Positions 59,615 to 64,000 of a stretch of 64,000 nucleotides of DNA are shown one piece after another; position 1 is the first letter of the stretch, and each line of letters begins with the position of its first letter. The DNA is from Acanthococcus lagerstroemiae (taxonomy: Eukaryota; Arthropoda; Insecta; Hemiptera; Eriococcidae): assembly GCA_031841125.1 (NCBI GenBank), contig CM063106.1:46980162-47044161 (forward strand), written 5' to 3'. The position numbers and the translations under genes were made by a program. The notes beneath the pieces were generated by a model, which had not been told where the DNA came from, ran no database searches, and worked only from the letters and a program-made list of their open reading frames with translations.

Positions 59615-61045
59615 TGAGGCATGGGAAACTGGGAACAACGCTCCCAGTCCAGCACTCATATCTGAGAAGCAGCATAGCTGAGTAACGGAGGAACGTCTCC
59701 AGCAAAAATCAAAAAACAGGGATGCCATTCAATTAAGAAAATGTAATAACAAATAAAAAATAAGCATAACATAACAAAAGGCGAGGGGGACATAACAATG
59801 ATAAAGAACAAAATTATTAATAACGGAGAACAGGGAGCTCAAACACAAACCAGACGCGAAAGCAACAATTACTAGGGATGTGAAACTTCGGGTGCTGACC
59901 ACAGCAAGAAATGAATTTAAAATGGTAACAAATGAAGACGAATCAAATTGACTAGGAACATAGATTTACTCCCGGTACGAAACCAATGAAAAGGGGAGGG
60001 AGATAAGGTGGAATAAGAGTTAACCCCATGGCACAAGGCCTAATTAATGGTCCACCTTATCCCGGCAAATACAATTAAATAAATACAAATTAGCGAAAAT
60101 AAGTGTGGTCAGCAACATTCAGCTAATCCCAAAACCCACAATACACGATCTAAGGGTAAACAATTGTAAATGTATCGTTACCTTTGAGATATGAACCGAC
60201 GAGAAGAGCTCTCCCCGTGTTGGATATTTTCCGTGAGAAACTGAAACACATGTATGATAATATAGGAAGAAACATTAATACCCCCTTTCCCATTTTTGAG
60301 AAGCCATAAAAAATAACGAAATTTGACGTTTTTCCTTTTAAACGTAGTGGCAGAGAACAATAACTAAAAACGCGAACACTGTGGCCCATCGACAAAACTT
60401 AGGTAACCAGGATCTTTCCGGACTTGAACGGCAGCATCATCAGCGTCATATGAACGGCTCTCGGCAGTATGAGCACTTCGACTATCCAGAGAGTAACTTA
60501 GGTGTGACAAAACGTAGGCAAAACATCCATTGGTTAATGGCTGGAGGCCCCTCGGTGGGTCCCTTCGGAGCATCACTGCGGCATCCAGTGCGGTGTTTTA
60601 CTCGTCCAAGACGATCTTAACAGCGGCGATGAATATGATTCTGTGGTGTCTCGGCATGGCCCGGCCCTCCCCTGATGTCCGTGATCACGGCTTACATATC
60701 GACAACGATCAGATCATTAATGCGGTAGCGAACATAACGAACTACACGTTAAAAGTACGAATTACGGTATTTGAGTTTTGATAACTTCGGATTTACGACA
60801 TAAGGAATGTACGTCGAACTTCAAACTATGAAAAATCGCTAAACATACGCGAACATCTCTATCGTACAAAGGGCATCGGCCAGCTAACAACGGCTCGTTC
60901 CGCTCGAAGGTAGTTCGACCAGACGCATCGACACCGCTGGCAAACCGATAACCCCACCTACGCCATGATCGGTGGTAGGTGCAATTATCGTTTTCGCACG
61001 TTCGATGCGTATCGGGAAACTACCTTCGAGCATTTCCATGCATCA
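59615..61045 (-). repeat. 5' LTR of dual-RNase-H element
   Basis: 1431 bp, same length as the copy at 50933-52363 and collinear with an 8682-bp offset. One substitution was spotted by eye. Confidence 0.93.
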
Positions 61046-61049
61046 AGAT

Positions 61050-61708
61050 CATTTCTTTGTTGATCAGTAACTATCCAAAAACCAATGAGGTAATTTGTCC
61101 TTTATTGTTTGAACAAAAATACCTACACAGTAAACACACACACCTGCTTGCTGTAATAAACTGCAAGGATCACTAAAACAAGGTACCAAATGTGATACAA
61201 GAAAGATGTGACTTGATTTTAATACGTAATAAATGGTATATTCCGTAATACAAAACTTAAATATTAAAGTTAACATGTTTTTCAACTTATTAGTATATTT
61301 ATAATAACTTATTATTAATTATCAGTTGTTTTTATCTTTACAGCGCTAGAACAGAAGGATATAATAGTTAACTATAGAACAGATATTGCCGATTAATTAA
61401 CTAGAGGGTATATAACATTAAATATAATTTATTTCAGATTATATCCTAATTAGTATAAGAGGTATGATCATCACTATCATTTCTTATTAACTAAAACTCC
61501 TGGAGCTTTAGTAGCTTGCGGTGCTTGCTGGCTCGTCACCGCTGATCTGCCTTCTTCCAGTGAACTACCCGACCTGTACAAAAAATACCGTCATTCCAGC
61601 GACCTCATTCCTCTAGCAATAAAAACCACCCTTGTTCTCCTCATACAACTCGATTCCGTCCATCCGATACAGGCAAAAAAAAAAAAAATGTAAAAGAAAC
61701 ACAAAAAT
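61050..61708. other. Flanking DNA between two LTR elements, possible terminal exon on minus strand
   Basis: Mostly AT-rich. At about 61488-61576 the minus strand has a TTTTTTGTACAG acceptor-like site followed by a ~30-codon frame (SSLEEGRSAVTSQQAPQ...) ending TGA. This could be a last exon of a host gene interrupted by these insertions, or chance. Confidence 0.25.
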
Positions 61709-61896
61709 GTAAAGACATTGTTAGCTTCGCCGGTTCGCTCTCTCGATGTTGCGCGATTCCGAAGCCAGTTTACCGTATACCGCCGATTCGTAAATACAGA
61801 AAACGTTTTCATCGCTCCGACTTCTTTTTTCATTTCTTTCGGACTTTTCAATGGTATCGACTCGACGCGGGGACTATACCGACAGCCCCCCGCAAG

Positions 61897-61914
61897 TGGT
61901 GACCTCGACGTGAT
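61897..61914 (+). other. Primer binding site, tRNA-Trp type
   Basis: TGGTGACCTCGACGTGAT lies two bases after the likely LTR end. It differs by one base from the TGGTGACCCCGACGTGAT used by CsRn1-type elements (known from the family). Confidence 0.8.
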
Positions 61915-61999
61915 TGAAAATATCGAATATAATAACTGCAACGCGATCGCGAATTCGTTCAATAACAGTGCCGGTACCGCGATTACTAACATTAGCAGC

Positions 62000-62856
62000 A
62001 TGACACCGCAACCGTTTCTACAGTGTGGGCCCTTTTCGAAAAAGGACCCAGCAAGTTGGTTTCGCCGGCAATTAGAGGCACAGTTCACACTAAATGGGAT
62101 CCTGGATGAACAAATCCGGTATATGTGGGTTCAAGCCAGGCTAAATCCATCAATTCAAACAGACTTCAAGGACTTCTTCGACAATCCACCGGCGGAAAAC
62201 CAATACACGGCTTTGAAAACTCGAATTTTTCAGGAATATTCTGACTCGGCAGAAAAAATGCACAGGTGCTACTTCAAGGGGTGAGTTTGGGCGATAGACG
62301 TCCTTCACAAATGCTGCGGGAAATGCGCAAATTAGCCAATGGCAGTGTGAAAGATGATTTTCTGCGGACCTTGTTCATGCAGCGTCTACCCCCGCAGATC
62401 GGGCTCGCACTTTCGGTCATCAACGAACCACTCGAGCAATTGGCGCAAACAGCCGACCGACACATCGACTTCTATAACAGTATGAAGATGTATAGTGCTT
62501 CCCAAAATTTCGCCTGCTCACCGTTTCCGATCATGCCAGACCACCCGTTCCCGACCATCAGCGCAGTGAACCGTAAACCGACAGACCAGCTCCTCCTTGA
62601 AAAAATGGACCAACTACTATCGGCTATAACCGATATCGGTAAGAAGTTAGACGATAAACGCGAACCACGATCGAATCATCGCTCTCGGTCGCCTACTAAT
62701 CCAAATTTTGGAAATACGCGCGATCGTTCGCCTTCTCGCGGTGTCGTACCGGAAGACATAAACTTATGCTATTATCATTATACTTTTGGGGCAAAGGCCA
62801 TGAAGTGTAAAGTCATGGACAGTGGCGCCCCATGCACGTGGGCGGGAAACAAGTAA
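62000..62856 (+). pseudogene. gag: Gag of CsRn1-like element, frame broken once
   Basis: ATG at 62000 opens MTPQPFLQCGPFSKKDPASW; this frame ends at 62284. Homology continues one frame over (62266-62856: RRPSQMLREMRKLANG, LFMQRLPPQIGLALS), so a single-base shift occurred near the A run at 62253-62258. The C-terminal motif CYYHYTFGAKAMKC...PC is the unusual CHCC-type finger of this clade rather than CCHC. The second frame stops with TAA at 62854-62856, three bases after the slippery heptamer and its following codon. Confidence 0.8.
62844..62850 (+). promoter_or_regulatory. -1 frameshift site GGGAAAC at the gag end
   Basis: The gag frame reads GCG GGA AAC AAG TAA. The heptamer G GGA AAC is in correct register; slipping by -1 gives GGG AAA CAA GTA, which is exactly the open protease-RT frame. 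This fits gag-pol expression by -1 frameshifting. Confidence 0.8.
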
Positions 62857-63932
62857 TTGCCGTAGTGAGGGCGGCCACCCCGACAACCGAATCGTGCCGC
62901 CAATTCGCACATGAACGTAGCTTAAACAAATTATTCCTAATTGACACCGGTGCATTCGCCTCACTTATGCCTCCGTCGAATAACTCAAGTACATTAACGC
63001 AGCTCGATCATTGTTTGTATGCCGCGAATGGCACTCCAATCCTTGTTTACGGCGATCGACTCATCACCTTAAATTTGGGGCTTCGTCGCCCTTTTTGTTG
63101 GAAATTCATCATCGCCGACGTACCCCATCCAATTTTAGGCGCTGATTTTTTCAACCATTTTGGCCTTATACTCAACATAAAAAACCGAAAACTAGTCGAC
63201 CCTCTCACCGACATTTACATCCCTACTGTACGGGAAAACACGTCGTATACTGGCATCAGTGCATTGCCGCCGGTTGACACTTGGTATAATGCACTATTGT
63301 CCCAGTTTCCGAACATTGTTCAATCGCCCAACCTTACGTCATTACCGCCCGTCAAACACTCCGTGTTACATTACATACACACGACCGGCCCCCCTATCTC
63401 ATCTCGACCCCGGCGCCTGTCGCCTTTACAATTGCAAGTAGCCAAAGCAGAATTCGAAACGCTCATTGAATTGGGCATTTGTCGCCCCTCTTCCAGCCCT
63501 TGGGCCAGTCCCCTCAGAATGGCCCCTAAGGCGGACGGTTCTTGGCGATGCTGCGGGGATTATAGACGAGTAAACGCGGCCACAGTCTCTGATTCGTATC
63601 CACTCCCTCATATTCATGATTTCGCCCTATCCCTACATGGGAAAAAGTTCTTTTCAAAAATCGACTTGGTAAAGGCGTACCATCAGATTCCTGTAAATCC
63701 TGAAGACATCCCGAAAACAGCAATCACGACCCCCTTTGGATTGTTTGAGTATACTCGTTTACCATTTGGCCTCTGTAACGCTTCTCAGACATTTCAAAGG
63801 TTCATCAACGACGTCCTTGCACCGTTTCCTTTCGCTTATGCTTATTTAGATGATGTTCTGTTAGCAAGTGCATCCCTTGAGGAATCCAAAGAACATCTTA
63901 CTCTTATCCTCAGACGTTTTTTCCGAGTTTAA
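62845..63932 (+). pseudogene. pol: Protease and RT of CsRn1-like element, broken near the end
   Basis: Protease [16 protein letters not shown] (D-T-G intact, near 62940) and [63 protein letters not shown] and the catalytic [10 protein letters not shown] (near 63840). The frame stops at 63932 after a T run (63917-63922); homology (INASKS, PSIEFLGFEL) continues in another frame to the window end. RNase H and integrase lie outside. Confidence 0.85.
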
Positions 63933-64000
63933 CATAACTATAAACGCCTCAAAGTCAATCTTCTCTCAGCCCTCAATCGAATTCCTCGGTTTTGAACTCT

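Larger units (their letters stand above)
50929..61049 (-). mobile_element. 10.1-kb dual-RNase-H Ty3/gypsy-type LTR retrotransposon
   Basis: Complete element at 50933-61045 with 1431-bp LTRs at both ends and an exact AGAT duplication outside (50929-50932, 61046-61049). The sense strand is minus: 5' LTR 61045-59615, leader, gag, pol, 3' LTR 52363-50933. The LTRs show no indel and I found one substitution (52232 versus 60914), so insertion is very recent. Pol order is SGNH-like domain, protease, RT, degenerate RNase H, integrase zinc and core, second RNase H, integrase C-terminal domain. No env. No clear tRNA PBS next to the 5' LTR (sense sequence TATTTCTGGCATCTGCC). Confidence 0.93.
61709..64000 (+). 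mobile_element. CsRn1/kabuki-like Ty3/gypsy retrotransposon, 5' part
   Basis: The 5' LTR appears to run from about 61709 (TGTAAAGACATTG) to 61894, followed by the PBS, gag, and protease-RT to the window end. The Gag Cys/His pattern and the tRNA-Trp-type PBS point to the CsRn1 clade. The 3' LTR lies outside the window, so LTR borders are inferred. Confidence 0.8.

Overview
This window is AT-rich eukaryotic DNA from an animal, most likely an arthropod and probably an insect. The reasons are the mix of mobile elements (mag-like and CsRn1/kabuki-like Ty3/gypsy elements, RNase-H-bearing and jockey-like non-LTR elements, a mariner relic, a hAT-type MITE) and GT-AG introns of about 85-98 nt. No bacterial operons, rRNA, CRISPR arrays or convincing complete tRNA genes are visible. 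The species cannot be named from the sequence alone.

Layout. 1-7.8 kb is mostly unassigned DNA with a decayed ~140-bp satellite (about 3.7-5.4 kb). 7.8-13.9 kb is a dead non-LTR retrotransposon split by a nested mag-like Ty3/gypsy element (9101-13683, TSD GTCAA). 15.6-17.7 kb is a jockey-like RT relic. 18.3-22.7 kb holds small tandem repeats, a possible 102-aa gene and a pyrimidine-rich minisatellite island. 24.1-25.8 kb has a hAT-type MITE (8-bp TSD) and a second copy of the RNase H element. 27.8-33.3 kb and 36.9-37.3 kb carry four copies of one long-LTR family: two form a palindrome, one is a clean solo LTR with TSD AGGGG, one is a fragment. 35.3-36.9 kb is a gypsy integrase relic. 38.3-49.3 kb contains the only convincing host gene: six exons that join in phase to give a 317-aa secreted protein I do not recognise. 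Its first exon is duplicated inside intron 1. 44.4-45.9 kb, inside the last intron, is a mariner/pogo-like composite.

50.9-61.0 kb is the highlight: a 10.1-kb, minus-strand Ty3/gypsy-type element with 1431-bp, nearly identical LTRs and a 4-bp TSD. Its Pol begins with an SGNH/GDSL-hydrolase-like domain. Its normal RNase H has lost all three catalytic acidic residues. A second RNase H with intact catalytic residues sits between the integrase catalytic core and the integrase C-terminal domain. A canonical -1 slippery heptamer, GGGAAAC, lies in the gag/pol overlap. 61.7-64.0 kb is the 5' part of a CsRn1-like element running off the window; it has the same GGGAAAC heptamer just before its gag stop.

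The mobile elements work as Gag (particle), protease, reverse transcriptase, RNase H and integrase modules flanked by LTRs. Most copies are broken by frameshifts, often at homopolymers, so some breaks may be assembly errors. The host gene is independent of them, although mobile elements have expanded its introns.
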